Assembly (NCBI RefSeq): GCF_004348685.1
Contig: NZ_SMKO01000055.1
Location: 1-50,294, forward strand
From: Nonomuraea deserti
GTDB taxonomy: Bacteria; Actinomycetota; Actinomycetes; Streptosporangiales; Streptosporangiaceae
DNA length: 50,294 nt
Direction: 5' to 3'
In this document: positions 24,398 through 32,519 of the stretch, one piece after another
How the letters are laid out: every line of letters begins with the position of its first letter
Numbering within the stretch: position 1 is the first letter of the stretch
Program-made: the position numbers and the translations under genes
The notes under the pieces: generated by a model
What the model saw: only the letters and a program-made list of their open reading frames with translations
What the model was told of the DNA's origin: nothing
The model's database searches: none

Positions 24398-26044
24398 GTG
24401 AGCGATGGACCGCTGATCGTGCAATCGGACAAGACGCTGCTGCTCGAGGTCGACCACGAGCGGGCCGACGCGTGCCGCAAGGCGATCGCGCCGTTCGCCG
24501 AGCTCGAGCGCGCCCCCGAGCACGTGCACACCTACCGCGTCACCCCGCTGGCGCTGTGGAACGCCCGCGCGGCCGGACACGACGCCGAGCAGGTCATCGA
24601 CGCGCTGATCAGCTTCAGCCGCTACCCGGTGCCGCACGCCCTGCTGGTCGACGTCGCCGAGACCATGGCGCGCTACGGCCGCCTGCGGCTGGAGAAGGAC
24701 CCGGCCAACGGCCTGGTGCTGACCTCCACCGACCGGGCCGTGCTGGAGGAGGTGCTGCGCTCCAAGAAGATCCAGCCGATGCTGGGCGAGCGGCTCGGCC
24801 CCGACTCCGTGATCGTGCACCCGAGCGACCGGGGCAACGTCAAGCAGGCCCTGCTCAAGCTGGGCTGGCCCGCCGAAGACCTGGCCGGCTACGTCGACGG
24901 GGAGCAGCACCCGATCACGCTGAAGCAGGACGGCTGGAATTTGCGCCCCTACCAGCAGGAGGCGGCCGACGCCTTCTGGCACGGCGGCTCCGGCGTGGTC
25001 GTGCTGCCGTGCGGCGCGGGCAAGACGCTCGTCGGCGCGGCCGCCATGGCGCACGCCCAGGCCACCACGCTGATCCTGGTGACGAACACGGTCTCCGCCC
25101 ACCAGTGGAAGACCGAGCTGCTCAAGCGCACGTCCCTGACCGAGGACGAGATCGGCGAATACTCCGGCACGAAGAAGGAGATCCGCCCGGTCACGATCGC
25201 CACCTACCAGGTGATGACCACCAGGCGGAAGGGCGTCTACAGCCATCTGGAGCTGTTCGACGCCCGCGACTGGGGCCTGATCGTCTACGACGAGGTGCAC
25301 CTGCTGCCCGCCCCCATCTTCCGGATGACCGCCGACCTGCAGGCCCGCAGGCGGGTCGGGCTCACCGCGACGCTGGTGCGCGAGGACGGCCGCGAGGGCG
25401 ACGTGTTCTCGCTGATCGGCCCCAAGCGTTACGACGCGCCGTGGAAGGAGATGGAGAACCAGGGCTGGATCGCGCCGGCCGACTGCGTCGAGGTGCGGGT
25501 CACGCTCACCGACGACGAGCGGCTGGCGTACGCGATGGCCGAGTCGGAGGAGCGCTACCGGTTCTGCGCGACCACGCCGTCCAAGACGCAGGTGACCGAG
25601 GCGCTGGTCCGCCGCCACCTGGGCGAGCAGGTGCTGGTCATCGGCCAGTACATCGACCAGCTCGACGAGCTCGGCGAGCACCTCAACGCGCCGGTCATCA
25701 AGGGCGAGACCCGGGTCAAGGAGCGCGAGCGCCTCTACCAGGCCTTCCGCGACAAGGAGATCCAGGTGCTGGTGGTGTCGAAGGTGGCCAACTTCTCCAT
25801 CGACCTGCCCGAGGCGGCCATCGCGATCCAGGTGTCGGGGACGTTCGGCTCGCGCCAGGAGGAGGCGCAGCGGCTCGGACGGGTGCTCCGACCCAAGGCC
25901 GACGGCGGGGGCGCCCGGTTCTACACGGTGGTCAGCCGCGACACGGTCGACCAGGAGTTCGCGGCGCACCGGCAGCGGTTCCTCGCCGAGCAGGGATACG
26001 CGTACCAGATCATCGACGCCGACGACGTGCTCGGCGGCGTGTGA
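24398..26044 (+). CDS. xpb: DNA repair helicase XPB (superfamily 2)
   Basis: A 548-residue 3'-5' DNA helicase of the bacterial XPB group. An N-terminal damage-recognition-like domain (residues 1-175) precedes Walker A GAGKT (206-210), DEVH box (298-301), the XPB-specific RED motif in TLVREDGREGD, and C-terminal motifs VSKVANFSIDLPEA and QRLGRVLRPK. All are intact. GTG 24398 has GGAGA about 8 nt upstream and homologues start near this point. In related genomes it is close to the helicase-associated protein found here at 18692; here three genes separate them. Role: nucleotide-excision-type repair or transcription-coupled strand opening, not proven in these bacteria. Confidence 0.94.
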   Translation: MSDGPLIVQSDKTLLLEVDHERADACRKAIAPFAELERAPEHVHTYRVTPLALWNARAAGHDAEQVIDALISFSRYPVPHALLVDVAETMARYGRLRLEKDPANGLVLTSTDRAVLEEVLRSKKIQPMLGERLGPDSVIVHPSDRGNVKQALLKLGWPAEDLAGYVDGEQHPITLKQDGWNLRPYQQEAADAFWHGGSGVVVLPCGAGKTLVGAAAMAHAQATTLILVTNTVSAHQWKTELLKRTSLTEDEIGEYSGTKKEIRPVTIATYQVMTTRRKGVYSHLELFDARDWGLIVYDEVHLLPAPIFRMTADLQARRRVGLTATLVREDGREGDVFSLIGPKRYDAPWKEMENQGWIAPADCVEVRVTLTDDERLAYAMAESEERYRFCATTPSKTQVTEALVRRHLGEQVLVIGQYIDQLDELGEHLNAPVIKGETRVKERERLYQAFRDKEIQVLVVSKVANFSIDLPEAAIAIQVSGTFGSRQEEAQRLGRVLRPKADGGGARFYTVVSRDTVDQEFAAHRQRFLAEQGYAYQIIDADDVLGGV

Positions 26045-26061
26045 CGGCGATGCCGGCGGTC

Positions 26062-26093
26062 ATGCCCAGCCGCTCGCCCGAGCGGCCGGGCAT
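26062..26093 (+). terminator. Strong hairpin after xpb
   Basis: ATGCCC-A-GCCGCTCG and CGAGCGGC-C-GGGCAT form a stem of about 14 bp with one mismatch and a very small loop. It begins 18 bases after the xpb stop; there is no U-tract. Confidence 0.6.
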
Positions 26094-26215
26094 CAGCGTG
26101 GCTTCACGTCCACGAGACTCCGCGGGTCGAAGACAATCGAACCACCCCCCTCACCTGCGTACTATCACGCCGCCTGCGACATACCCCCATGATCCGACAA
26201 ACCCACCTGATATGC

Positions 26216-26228
26216 CCGAATATTTCGG
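26216..26228 (-). terminator. Possible weak terminator hairpin of the small membrane protein gene
   Basis: CCGAA-TAT-TTCGG is a short perfect dyad about 40 bases after the minus-strand stop, in an AT-richer stretch. Confidence 0.25.
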
Positions 26229-26266
26229 TATTCCGAGCTTGATCCCTTGTAAGCGGATCTGCCCCT

Positions 26267-26605
26267 CTACCTGACCAGCAGACCGCCGACGAAGAGCACG
26301 CCCCCCGCGACGATCCAGCACAGCACGCCGGCGCCCATCAGGTGGCCGAACGTCCGCGGGTCGTGCCGCGACGACGGCAGCAGCCAGGCCGCCACCGTGC
26401 AGCACGCGGCGACCACCGCGAACACCCCCGACAGCGTGGAGACGGTGCCGAGACGCTGCGAGCACGTCGCCATCGACTCACCACCGGCGCAGAACGCCTG
26501 CAGGCCCCACCCCGCGAACACCGAGAGCCCCCACAACGCCGCCAGGAGGAAGCTCGCGATCGTGGGAATGATCGGCGAGAAGCGGAGCCGGACCCGCACC
26601 ACCAT
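26267..26605 (-). CDS. Small membrane protein with three helices, unknown function
   Basis: 112 residues, basic N-terminus (MVVRVRLRFSP) then three hydrophobic segments (IIPTIASFLLAALWGLSVFAG, VSTLSGVFAVVAACCTVAAW, LMGAGVLCWIVAGGVLFVGG). An extracytoplasmic loop holds two cysteines (FCAGGESMATC) that may form a disulfide. I do not recognise the family. It is convergent with xpb and divergent from helR. Confidence 0.7.
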   Translation of the reverse strand: MVVRVRLRFSPIIPTIASFLLAALWGLSVFAGWGLQAFCAGGESMATCSQRLGTVSTLSGVFAVVAACCTVAAWLLPSSRHDPRTFGHLMGAGVLCWIVAGGVLFVGGLLVR

Positions 26606-26723
26606 CTATGCGTACCCAGGTCGCCGGAGCTAAATGCTTTGGAAGCCCGCAATCGTGGCGACTAAACTGGCGGATTCGCTGCCTGTAACCACCTCCGTCG
26701 TTCAACCAGGGAGGCACTTCCGC

Positions 26724-28802
26724 ATGCCCGCACACCAACTGGCTCCCGACATACCCACCGACGTGCTCGCCGCCGAGCAGGCCCACCTGGCCGAGTCCAG
26801 AGCCGCGCTCAAAGCCATGCGCGCCCACGCCCGGTCCCTCTCGTCCGACGCGGCCGGCGACTGGGTGTCGCAGCAGATCCTCCAGTCGCTGCTCGACCAG
26901 CGGGTGGCCGCGCTCGCCGACCACCCCGACACCCCGCTGTTCTTCGGCCGCCTCGACCGCGCGGAGCGGAAGAGCCCGCGACGAGCGAGCGGCGAGGGCG
27001 CCGGCGAGGAGCGAAGCGGTCGCGATCACGAGCACGAGGCGGAGAGCGACGACCTGCCCGGCACCATCTACGTCGGGCGCCGCCACGTCCACGACGGCCA
27101 CAGCAGGCCACTGGTCATCGACTGGCGCGCGCCGGTGTCCCGCGCGTTCTACCAGGCCAGTCCCGCCGACCCCATGGGGATCGCGCGCCGGCGCCGCTTC
27201 GGCTACCACGGCGGGGCGCTGACCGCGTTCGAGGACGAGCCGCTCGGCGAAGGCGTCGAGATCGGCCCGTCCAGGATCCTCACCGAGGAGATCGAACGCC
27301 CCCGCACCGGCCCGATGCGTGACATCGTCGCCACGATCCAGCCCGACCAGGACGAGATCGTCCGCTCCACCCTGGCCCAGACGGTGTGCGTGCAGGGCGC
27401 CCCCGGCACCGGAAAAACCGCCGTCGGCCTGCACCGCGCCGCCTATCTGCTGTTCACCCACCGCGAGCGGCTGGCCAGGTCGGGGGTGATGATCGTCGGA
27501 CCCAACCGGGCGTTCCTGTCCTACATCTCCTCGGTGCTGCCCGCGCTCGGCGAGGTCAAGGTCGACCAGACCACGGTGGCCGGCCTGCTCGGCGAGTACG
27601 CCGCGCCCGAGGACCCGACGGTGGCCGCGGTGAAGGGCGACGCCAGGATGGCGGCGGTGCTCGAACGGGCGCTCTGGCTGCACATCGTGAAGCCGGAGGA
27701 GGGCCTCGTCTACACCAAGGGCGCCTACCGGCACCGGGTGGCCGACTACGAAGTACGCGAGATCGTGGCCTCCCTGCGCGGCACCACGCGGTACAACCCC
27801 GGCCGGGCGGCGCTGGCGCAGCGGCTGGCCCACATGGTCCTTGTACGCATGGAGCAGCGCGGCGAGTCGCCCGACGACCGGGTGCAGGACGCGGTGGCCC
27901 GGTCGAAACCGGTGAAACACCTTGTGGAAGCGGTCTGGCCCAAACTGACGCCCGAACAGGTCCTCCACCGCTTGCTGTCAGATCCGGAATTTCTAGCGCG
28001 AGCCGCTAAATCAGATTTGTCGCCGGAAGAGCAGGAAATGCTCCTGTGGCGGAAGCCGTACCGGAGCCACAAGTCCGCCAAATGGTCGGCCGCCGACGCC
28101 GCGCTCCTCGACGAGCTCCGCGACCTGATGGAACGTACGCCGTCGCTGGGCCACCTGGTGGTCGACGAGGCCCAGGACCTGTCCGAGATGCAGTTGCGCG
28201 CCCTCGGCCGCCGCTGCCGCAACGGCTCGGCCACCGTGCTCGGCGACCTCGCCCAGGGCACCACGCCGTGGTCGACCCGTTCGTGGAAGTCGGTGCTCGA
28301 CCACCTGGGCCAGCGCGAGGGCGAGGTCACGGAGCTGACGCTCGGCTTCCGCGTGCCGAGGGAGGTCCTGGACTACGCGGCCCGCCTGCTCCCCTCGATC
28401 GCCCCCGACCTGGCCGCCCCGCAGTCGCTGCGGCCCGGCGCCGGGTCGCTCACCGTACGCGAGGGCGGCTCGGTCGCCGAAGCCGCGGAGGAGGCCCTGG
28501 CCAGGGAGGGCTCGATCGGCGTCATCGCTCCTGACGCGATGGTCGCCGCGGTCTCCGAGTCCCTCGCCGGCCTCCCCCACGCCGTTCTCGACCCCGACTC
28601 GACCGAGGAACACCGCCTGCTCATCGTGCCCGCGACGCTCGCCAAGGGCCTGGAGTACGACCACGTCGTCGTCGTGGAGCCCGCCGACATCGTCGCGGCC
28701 GAGCCCCGCGGCCTGGCCAGGCTCTACGTGGTCCTGACCCGGGCGGTGACCACGCTGACGGTCCTGCACGACAAGGCGCTGCCGCCACAGCTGGCGGGCT
28801 GA
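26724..28802 (+). CDS. helR: HelR/HelD-like RNA polymerase recycling ATPase (UvrD-like superfamily 1)
   Basis: 692 residues. An N-terminal antiparallel coiled coil (EQAHLAESRAALKAMRAHARSL), then GRRHVHDG, VIDWRAPVSRAFYQASPADPMG, Walker A GAPGTGKT (225-232), VVDEAQDLSEMQ as Walker B, LGFRVPREVLDYA, and a C-terminal KGLEYDHVVVVEP helicase motif. In characterised actinobacteria HelD/HelR pulls RNA polymerase off DNA and HelR gives rifamycin tolerance. Residues ~81-110, between FFGRLD and TIYVGRR, are an unusual charged insertion that matches the repeat in the XPB-partner gene. ATG 26724 has GGGAGG 9-10 nt upstream. I see no clear rifamycin-associated element upstream. Confidence 0.9.
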   Translation: MPAHQLAPDIPTDVLAAEQAHLAESRAALKAMRAHARSLSSDAAGDWVSQQILQSLLDQRVAALADHPDTPLFFGRLDRAERKSPRRASGEGAGEERSGRDHEHEAESDDLPGTIYVGRRHVHDGHSRPLVIDWRAPVSRAFYQASPADPMGIARRRRFGYHGGALTAFEDEPLGEGVEIGPSRILTEEIERPRTGPMRDIVATIQPDQDEIVRSTLAQTVCVQGAPGTGKTAVGLHRAAYLLFTHRERLARSGVMIVGPNRAFLSYISSVLPALGEVKVDQTTVAGLLGEYAAPEDPTVAAVKGDARMAAVLERALWLHIVKPEEGLVYTKGAYRHRVADYEVREIVASLRGTTRYNPGRAALAQRLAHMVLVRMEQRGESPDDRVQDAVARSKPVKHLVEAVWPKLTPEQVLHRLLSDPEFLARAAKSDLSPEEQEMLLWRKPYRSHKSAKWSAADAALLDELRDLMERTPSLGHLVVDEAQDLSEMQLRALGRRCRNGSATVLGDLAQGTTPWSTRSWKSVLDHLGQREGEVTELTLGFRVPREVLDYAARLLPSIAPDLAAPQSLRPGAGSLTVREGGSVAEAAEEALAREGSIGVIAPDAMVAAVSESLAGLPHAVLDPDSTEEHRLLIVPATLAKGLEYDHVVVVEPADIVAAEPRGLARLYVVLTRAVTTLTVLHDKALPPQLAG
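26972..27038 (+). repeat. Divergent copy of the intragenic repeat, inside helR
   Basis: It starts GAGCCCGC like the units in the XPB-partner gene and contains CGAAGCGGTCGCGATCAC, which matches CGAAGCGGGCGCGACCAT in the other gene at 15 of 18 bases. Here it is read as ERSGRDHEHE; in the other gene that frame (WRSGRDHQTQ) is not the one translated. Confidence 0.6.
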
Positions 28803-28865
28803 CGGGCGTCCGACACGGCCGCTTCTAGGATGGCTGGCAAGGAGCTCTCAACCTAGGAGGATGCC

Positions 28866-29396
28866 GTGCCAGCACCCCTTCCCCACGAACACCTGCCGTC
28901 GGTCCCCGCGCTCGTGGTGGAGAGCGACGACCTCCAGGACGGCGAGCGGCTCAACGACCTCCACGTCTTCAACGACTGGGGCATGACCGGCCAGAACCTC
29001 TCGCCCCAGCTGCGCTGGTCGGGCGCTCCCGCCGAGACCCGCTCCTACGCCGTCACCTGCTTCGACCCCGATGCCCCCACAGGCAGCGGCTTCTGGCACT
29101 GGGTGCTCTTCGACCTTCCGGCCTCGGTCACCGAGCTGCCGACGGGCGCGGGCACGGCCCCGGAGTTCAAGGGCCTGCCGGCGGGCGCGGTGCACGCCCG
29201 CAACGACTACGGCACCAAAGACTACGGCGGCGCCGCCCCGCCTCCTGGCGACCCGCACCGCTACGTCTTCACGGTCCACGCGCTGGGGGTCGAGTCGCTC
29301 GGCGTGGACAGCGGCACGAGCCCGGCGGTGGTGGGCTTCAACATCACCGCCAACACCCTGGCCCGCGGTCACATCATCCCCCACTACGGGGTCTGA
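28866..29396 (+). CDS. YbhB/YbcL-type PEBP (Raf-kinase-inhibitor-like) protein
   Basis: A 176-residue cytoplasmic protein of the phosphatidylethanolamine-binding-protein family. It shows LSPQLRWSGAPAETRSYAVTCFDPDAPTGSGFWHWVLFD, which holds the conserved DPDAP and GFWHW ligand-pocket motifs, then GTKDYGGAAPPPGDPHRYVFTVHAL. All are intact. GTG 28866 has AGGAGG 6 nt upstream. Biochemical role in bacteria is unknown. A strong terminator follows 2 bases after the stop. Confidence 0.93.
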   Translation: MPAPLPHEHLPSVPALVVESDDLQDGERLNDLHVFNDWGMTGQNLSPQLRWSGAPAETRSYAVTCFDPDAPTGSGFWHWVLFDLPASVTELPTGAGTAPEFKGLPAGAVHARNDYGTKDYGGAAPPPGDPHRYVFTVHALGVESLGVDSGTSPAVVGFNITANTLARGHIIPHYGV

Positions 29397-29398
29397 CG

Positions 29399-29441
29399 AC
29401 GGAAAGGCGCCCCACCGCACGCTGGTGGGGCGCCTTTCCGT
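29399..29441. terminator. Strong bidirectional hairpin terminator
   Basis: An 18-bp perfect stem (29399-29416 with 29424-29441) with a 7-base loop GCACGCT lies between the convergent PEBP and small secreted protein genes. It could end both transcripts. Confidence 0.85.
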
Positions 29442-29446
29442 GGGCG

Positions 29447-29644
29447 CTAGTCGCAGATCTCGTCCAGCGGCTGCAGGTTGCCGAGCAGCGGCACCCAGGA
29501 TCGCAGCGCGCACAGCGGCGTGCCCTCGGTCACGGCGCCGCTCACGACGACAGGGTCATTGGCATGCGCGGGAACGGCCGTGAGGGTCACGGAGGCGAGG
29601 CCGAGAACGGCGACGCCCAGCATGCGCTTGGTGCGGGAGAACAA
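29447..29644 (-). CDS. Small secreted protein, TTG start
   Basis: 65 residues. A signal peptide (RTKRMLGVAVLGLASVTLTA, cleaved after VPAHA) leaves a mature peptide of about 37 residues with two cysteines (PLCALRSW ... DEICD), likely one disulfide. The start is TTG at 29644: AAGGAG 7-8 nt upstream sits correctly for it, while the next ATG (29623) would lose the basic end of the signal peptide. Family not recognised; Streptosporangiales encode many such small exported peptides. Confidence 0.65.
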   Translation of the reverse strand: MFSRTKRMLGVAVLGLASVTLTAVPAHANDPVVVSGAVTEGTPLCALRSWVPLLGNLQPLDEICD

Positions 29645-29794
29645 TTATCTGCTCCTTCGGTGAGGCGATGTGGTGACAACCCTTTCTCACTCGAAGTAGC
29701 AGTTCAATTGCGAAACGTAATGGCAGTGAAACAAAAGCAAGAGCGGCCCGGAAAAACCGGACCGCTCTTTCGGGACGTGCGCCGCGAACAGGAC

Positions 29795-31423
29795 CTAGAA
29801 GTCCATGTCGCCGCCGCCGGGCATGCCGGCGGGAGCGGCCGGGGTCTTCTCCGGCTTCTCGGCGATGACGGCCTCGGTGGTGAGGAAGAGCGCCGCGATC
29901 GAGGCGGCGTTCTGCAGCGCCGAGCGCGTCACCTTGGCCGGGTCGAGAATGCCGGCCTCGAACATGTTGACGTATTCGCCCGACGCGGCGTTGAGGCCCT
30001 CACCCGGGGTGAGGTTGCGCACGCGCTCGACCACGACGCCGCCCTCGAGGCCGGCGTTGACCGCGATCTGCTTCAGCGGCTCCTCCAGAGCCTTCTTCAC
30101 GATCGCCGCACCGGTGGCCTCGTCGCCGTTGAGCTCCAGCTTGTCGAACGCCTTGGCGCCGGCCTGCAGCAGCGCCACGCCACCGCCAGGGACGATGCCC
30201 TCCTCGACGGCCGCCTTCGCGTTGCGGACGGCGTCTTCGATGCGGTGCTTGCGCTCCTTGAGCTCGACCTCGGTCGCCGCGCCCGCCTTGATGACGGCCA
30301 CGCCGCCGGCCAGCTTGGCCAGCCGCTCCTGGAGCTTCTCGCGGTCGTAGTCGGAGTCGGTGCGCTCGATCTCGGCGCGGATCTCGTTGACCCGGCCGGA
30401 GATCTGCTCGGCGTCACCGGCGCCGTCGACGATCGTCGTCTCGTCCTTGGTCACGACCACCTTGCGGGCGCGGCCCAGCAGGTCGAGGGTGGCGGTCTCG
30501 AGCTTGAGGCCGACCTCCTCGGCGATGACCTGACCACCGGTCAGGATCGCGATGTCGTTGAGCATGGCCTTGCGGCGGTCGCCGAAGCCCGGGGCCTTGA
30601 CGGCCACGGAGCGGAACAGGCCGCGGATCTTGTTGACCACCAGGGTCGCCAGGGCCTCGCCCTCGACGTCCTCGGCGATGATCAGCAGCGGCTTGCCCGA
30701 CTGCACGACCTTGTCGAGCAGCGGCAGCAGGTCCTTGTTGGCGGAGACCTTGCCGTTGACGATCAGGATGTACGGGTCTTCGAGCACGGCCTCCATGCGG
30801 TCGGAGTCGGTGACGAAGTACATCGACGTCATGCCCTTGTCGAAGCGCATGCCCTCGGTGAGCTCGAGCTCGAGGCCGAAGGTGTTGCTCTCCTCGACGG
30901 TGATGACGCCTTCCTTGCCGACCTTGTCCATCGCCTCGGCGATGAGCGCGCCGATCTCGGGGTCGGCGGCGGAGATGGAGGCGGTCGAAGCGATCTGCTC
31001 CTTGGTCTCCACGTCCTTGGCCAGCTTGGAGAGCTCCTCGCTGACCCGCTCGACGGCCGCCTCGATGCCCTTCTTCAGAGCCATCGGGTTGGCGCCGGCG
31101 GCCACGTTTCGCAGGCCCTCACGCACCAGCGCCTGGGCGAGCACGGTGGCGGTCGTGGTGCCGTCGCCGGCGACGTCGTCCGTCTTCTTGGCGACCTCCT
31201 TGACCAGCTCCGCGCCGATCTTCTCCCACGGGTCCTCGAGCTCGATCTCCTTGGCGATGGACACACCATCGTTGGTGATCGTGGGAGCGCCCCACTTCTT
31301 CTCCAGCACGACGTTGCGCCCCTTGGGGCCCAGGGTCACCTTGACGGCGTCGGCGAGCTGGTTCATACCGCGCTCGAGACCGCGCCGGGCGTCCTCGTCA
31401 AACGCGATCATCTTGGCTGCCAT
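29795..31423 (-). CDS. groL: Chaperonin GroEL (GroEL2 type, no adjacent groES)
   Basis: A 542-residue 60-kDa chaperonin. It begins MAAKMIAFDEDARRGLERGM and holds VTLGPKGRNVVLEKKWGAP, the ATPase loop DVAGDGTTTATVLAQ, and GEGLNAASGEYVNMFE near the end. The tail is PAGMPGGGDMDF. No groES is next to it, typical of the second, stand-alone groEL of actinobacteria. GGGAGG lies 10 nt before ATG 31423. Expression is set by a promoter overlapped by two CIRCE operators, so HrcA heat-shock control is expected. Confidence 0.98.
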   Translation of the reverse strand: MAAKMIAFDEDARRGLERGMNQLADAVKVTLGPKGRNVVLEKKWGAPTITNDGVSIAKEIELEDPWEKIGAELVKEVAKKTDDVAGDGTTTATVLAQALVREGLRNVAAGANPMALKKGIEAAVERVSEELSKLAKDVETKEQIASTASISAADPEIGALIAEAMDKVGKEGVITVEESNTFGLELELTEGMRFDKGMTSMYFVTDSDRMEAVLEDPYILIVNGKVSANKDLLPLLDKVVQSGKPLLIIAEDVEGEALATLVVNKIRGLFRSVAVKAPGFGDRRKAMLNDIAILTGGQVIAEEVGLKLETATLDLLGRARKVVVTKDETTIVDGAGDAEQISGRVNEIRAEIERTDSDYDREKLQERLAKLAGGVAVIKAGAATEVELKERKHRIEDAVRNAKAAVEEGIVPGGGVALLQAGAKAFDKLELNGDEATGAAIVKKALEEPLKQIAVNAGLEGGVVVERVRNLTPGEGLNAASGEYVNMFEAGILDPAKVTRSALQNAASIAALFLTTEAVIAEKPEKTPAAPAGMPGGGDMDF

Positions 31424-31531
31424 AAGGCTAGACCTCCCAGATGCAGGGTGGCTTGTCGTGGACCGAGCCGACGCCCGCGACGGCATGGGTCAGCATCTCC
31501 GTTCGGCAGACCCCATCGTCTCGATCCGGTG

Positions 31532-31558
31532 TTGGCACTCTGCTGCACAGAGTGCCAA
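31532..31558 (-). promoter_or_regulatory. CIRCE operator 1 (HrcA)
   Basis: TTGGCACTC, nine bases, GAGTGCCAA: a perfect 9-bp inverted repeat of CIRCE type (consensus TTAGCACTC-N9-GAGTGCTAA), just downstream of the groL -10 box. Confidence 0.93.
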
Positions 31559-31563
31559 CGAAC

Positions 31564-31592
31564 TGTTTAGCACTCTACCCTGCCGAGTGCAA
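31564..31592 (-). promoter_or_regulatory. groL promoter
   Basis: On the minus strand TTGCAC (31592-31587), 17 bases, then TAAACA (31569-31564). The -35 lies inside one CIRCE element and the -10 abuts it, so HrcA binding would occlude the promoter. Confidence 0.7.
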
Positions 31593-31593
31593 G
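31567..31593 (-). promoter_or_regulatory. CIRCE operator 2 (HrcA)
   Basis: TTAGCACTC, nine bases, GAGTGCAAG: one arm is a perfect consensus and the other has two mismatches. It overlaps the -35 of the groL promoter and lies 35 bp from CIRCE 1. Confidence 0.9.
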
Positions 31594-31778
31594 CGAACTC
31601 ACCCGTGGCGGGCGCTTCCCCCCAGGTCAGTCGTCTGTCCGGCGAGCCGCCCCGTGGGCGCACCGCTGGCCGCGGTTCGCGCACACGGCTCGCCGTACCA
31701 GGATCGACGAAAGAAAGGTGACGGTTCGCCCGGACTGCGCTGCCGCACGATCCCGCCGGTGCATACCAGTGCGGTGAA

Positions 31779-31979
31779 TCAGACCGTCCTGACGGACTCC
31801 GCCTGCGGCCCCTTCTGGCCCTGCGTGATCTCGAACTCGACACGCTGTCCCTGTTCGAGAGAGCGATACCCGTCCATCATGATCGCTGAGTAATGGACGA
31901 ATACATCCTTACCACCGTCTACCGCGATGAAGCCGTAGCCCTTGTCCGCGTTGAACCACTTGACGGTGCCCTGCGCCAC
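31779..31979 (-). CDS. Cold-shock protein (CspA family)
   Basis: A 66-residue single-domain RNA chaperone: TVKWFNADKGYGFIAVDGG with RNP1, VFVHYSAI as RNP2, ending QAESVRTV. It is full length. GTG 31979 has AGAGGAG 7 nt upstream. The promoter lies some 90 bases upstream, so the mRNA has a long, structured leader as in other csp genes. The groL neighbour downstream on the same strand is separately promoted. Confidence 0.96.
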   Translation of the reverse strand: MAQGTVKWFNADKGYGFIAVDGGKDVFVHYSAIMMDGYRSLEQGQRVEFEITQGQKGPQAESVRTV

Positions 31980-32037
31980 TTCCGACTCCTCTTACTGGGC
32001 TCCCAGACCTCGCCCATTCCTCCGCGAGACCCGTAAT

Positions 32038-32105
32038 CGCCTGACTTAACGGAAAATCAGCCAGGCGATCGCCCTCGACCATACCTGTGGCACGGGGTTT
32101 GGCAA
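32038..32105 (-). promoter_or_regulatory. Cold-shock gene promoter and structured 5' leader start
   Basis: Minus strand: TTGCCA (32105-32100), 16 bases, TATGGT (32083-32078). Transcription would begin near 32071, about 92 nt before the GTG. The early leader contains CGCCTG...CAGGCG arms (about 32067-32038) that can pair, a candidate cold-responsive structure (inference). Confidence 0.45.
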
Positions 32106-32173
32106 CAGAGTCAATCCGCAGACTTCGCATTTCCTCTCATCGACGGTTCAACGTTGAATTACTGGGAAAAGGA

Positions 32174-32198
32174 GAAGGCGCCCACAAGGGGCGCCTTC
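32174..32198 (-). terminator. Rho-independent terminator of metM-metO
   Basis: Minus strand: GAAGGCGCCC, 5-base loop, GGGCGCCTTC, then TCCTTTTCCC. A 10-bp perfect stem with a T-rich tail, 23 bases after the metO stop. Confidence 0.85.
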
Positions 32199-32220
32199 GC
32201 CGAAGTGTGCTCTGCCGCAC

Positions 32221-32496
32221 TCACCCGCCGGCGACGGCGGGGATGATGGAGATCTGGGTGCCGTCCGGCGCCGGAGTGTCCAGCCCCTGGGCGAATCGGA
32301 CGTCCTCTTCCCCCACATAAACGTTGACAAAACGCCGAATCTTGCCCGATTCATCCAGAATTCTCGCGCCGATACCCGGGTAGTCAGAGTCCAGCTTGGC
32401 CAGCACGTCACGAAGAGTCGCGCCCTCGCCACTGACCTCCGCGCTGCCCCCGGTGTAGGTGCGCAGAATGGTGGGAATCCGCACAGAAACGCTCAT
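32221..32496 (-). CDS. metO: MoaD/ThiS-like sulfur carrier protein (MetO type)
   Basis: 91 residues with a beta-grasp ubiquitin-like fold (SVRIPTILRTYTGG at the start) and a C-terminal di-glycine (IIPAVAGG). The terminal Gly is the site that becomes a thiocarboxylate. It lies 23 bases downstream of the threonine-synthase-like gene in one transcript behind a SAM riboswitch. In Streptomyces the equivalent pair MetM/MetO uses the carrier thiocarboxylate as sulfur donor for homocysteine formation (known). Assignment here rests on synteny, the GG tail and the riboswitch. A role with molybdopterin or thiamine is less likely, since no moa or thi genes are nearby. Confidence 0.85.
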   Translation of the reverse strand: MSVSVRIPTILRTYTGGSAEVSGEGATLRDVLAKLDSDYPGIGARILDESGKIRRFVNVYVGEEDVRFAQGLDTPAPDGTQISIIPAVAGG

Positions 32497-32519
32497 GTTT
32501 AACTCGCCTTTCCTGGTTG

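Larger units (their letters stand above)
31424..31778. other. groL regulatory region
   Basis: The 5' half (31500-31600) holds the groL promoter and two CIRCE operators listed separately. The remainder, downstream of the cold-shock gene, is GC-rich with no clear gene or U-tract terminator. Confidence 0.6.

Noticed and set aside
26100..26140. tRNA-like GGTCGA...TCGAACC
   Set aside because: No acceptor stem or anticodon arm can be drawn around it.
26630..26723. Rifamycin-associated element upstream of helR
   Set aside because: I could not find the expected inverted repeat; only loose GC dyads are present.
31600..31778. Small gene between groL regulatory region and csp
   Set aside because: Open frames there lack ribosome binding sites and overlap CIRCE or read as low-complexity antisense.
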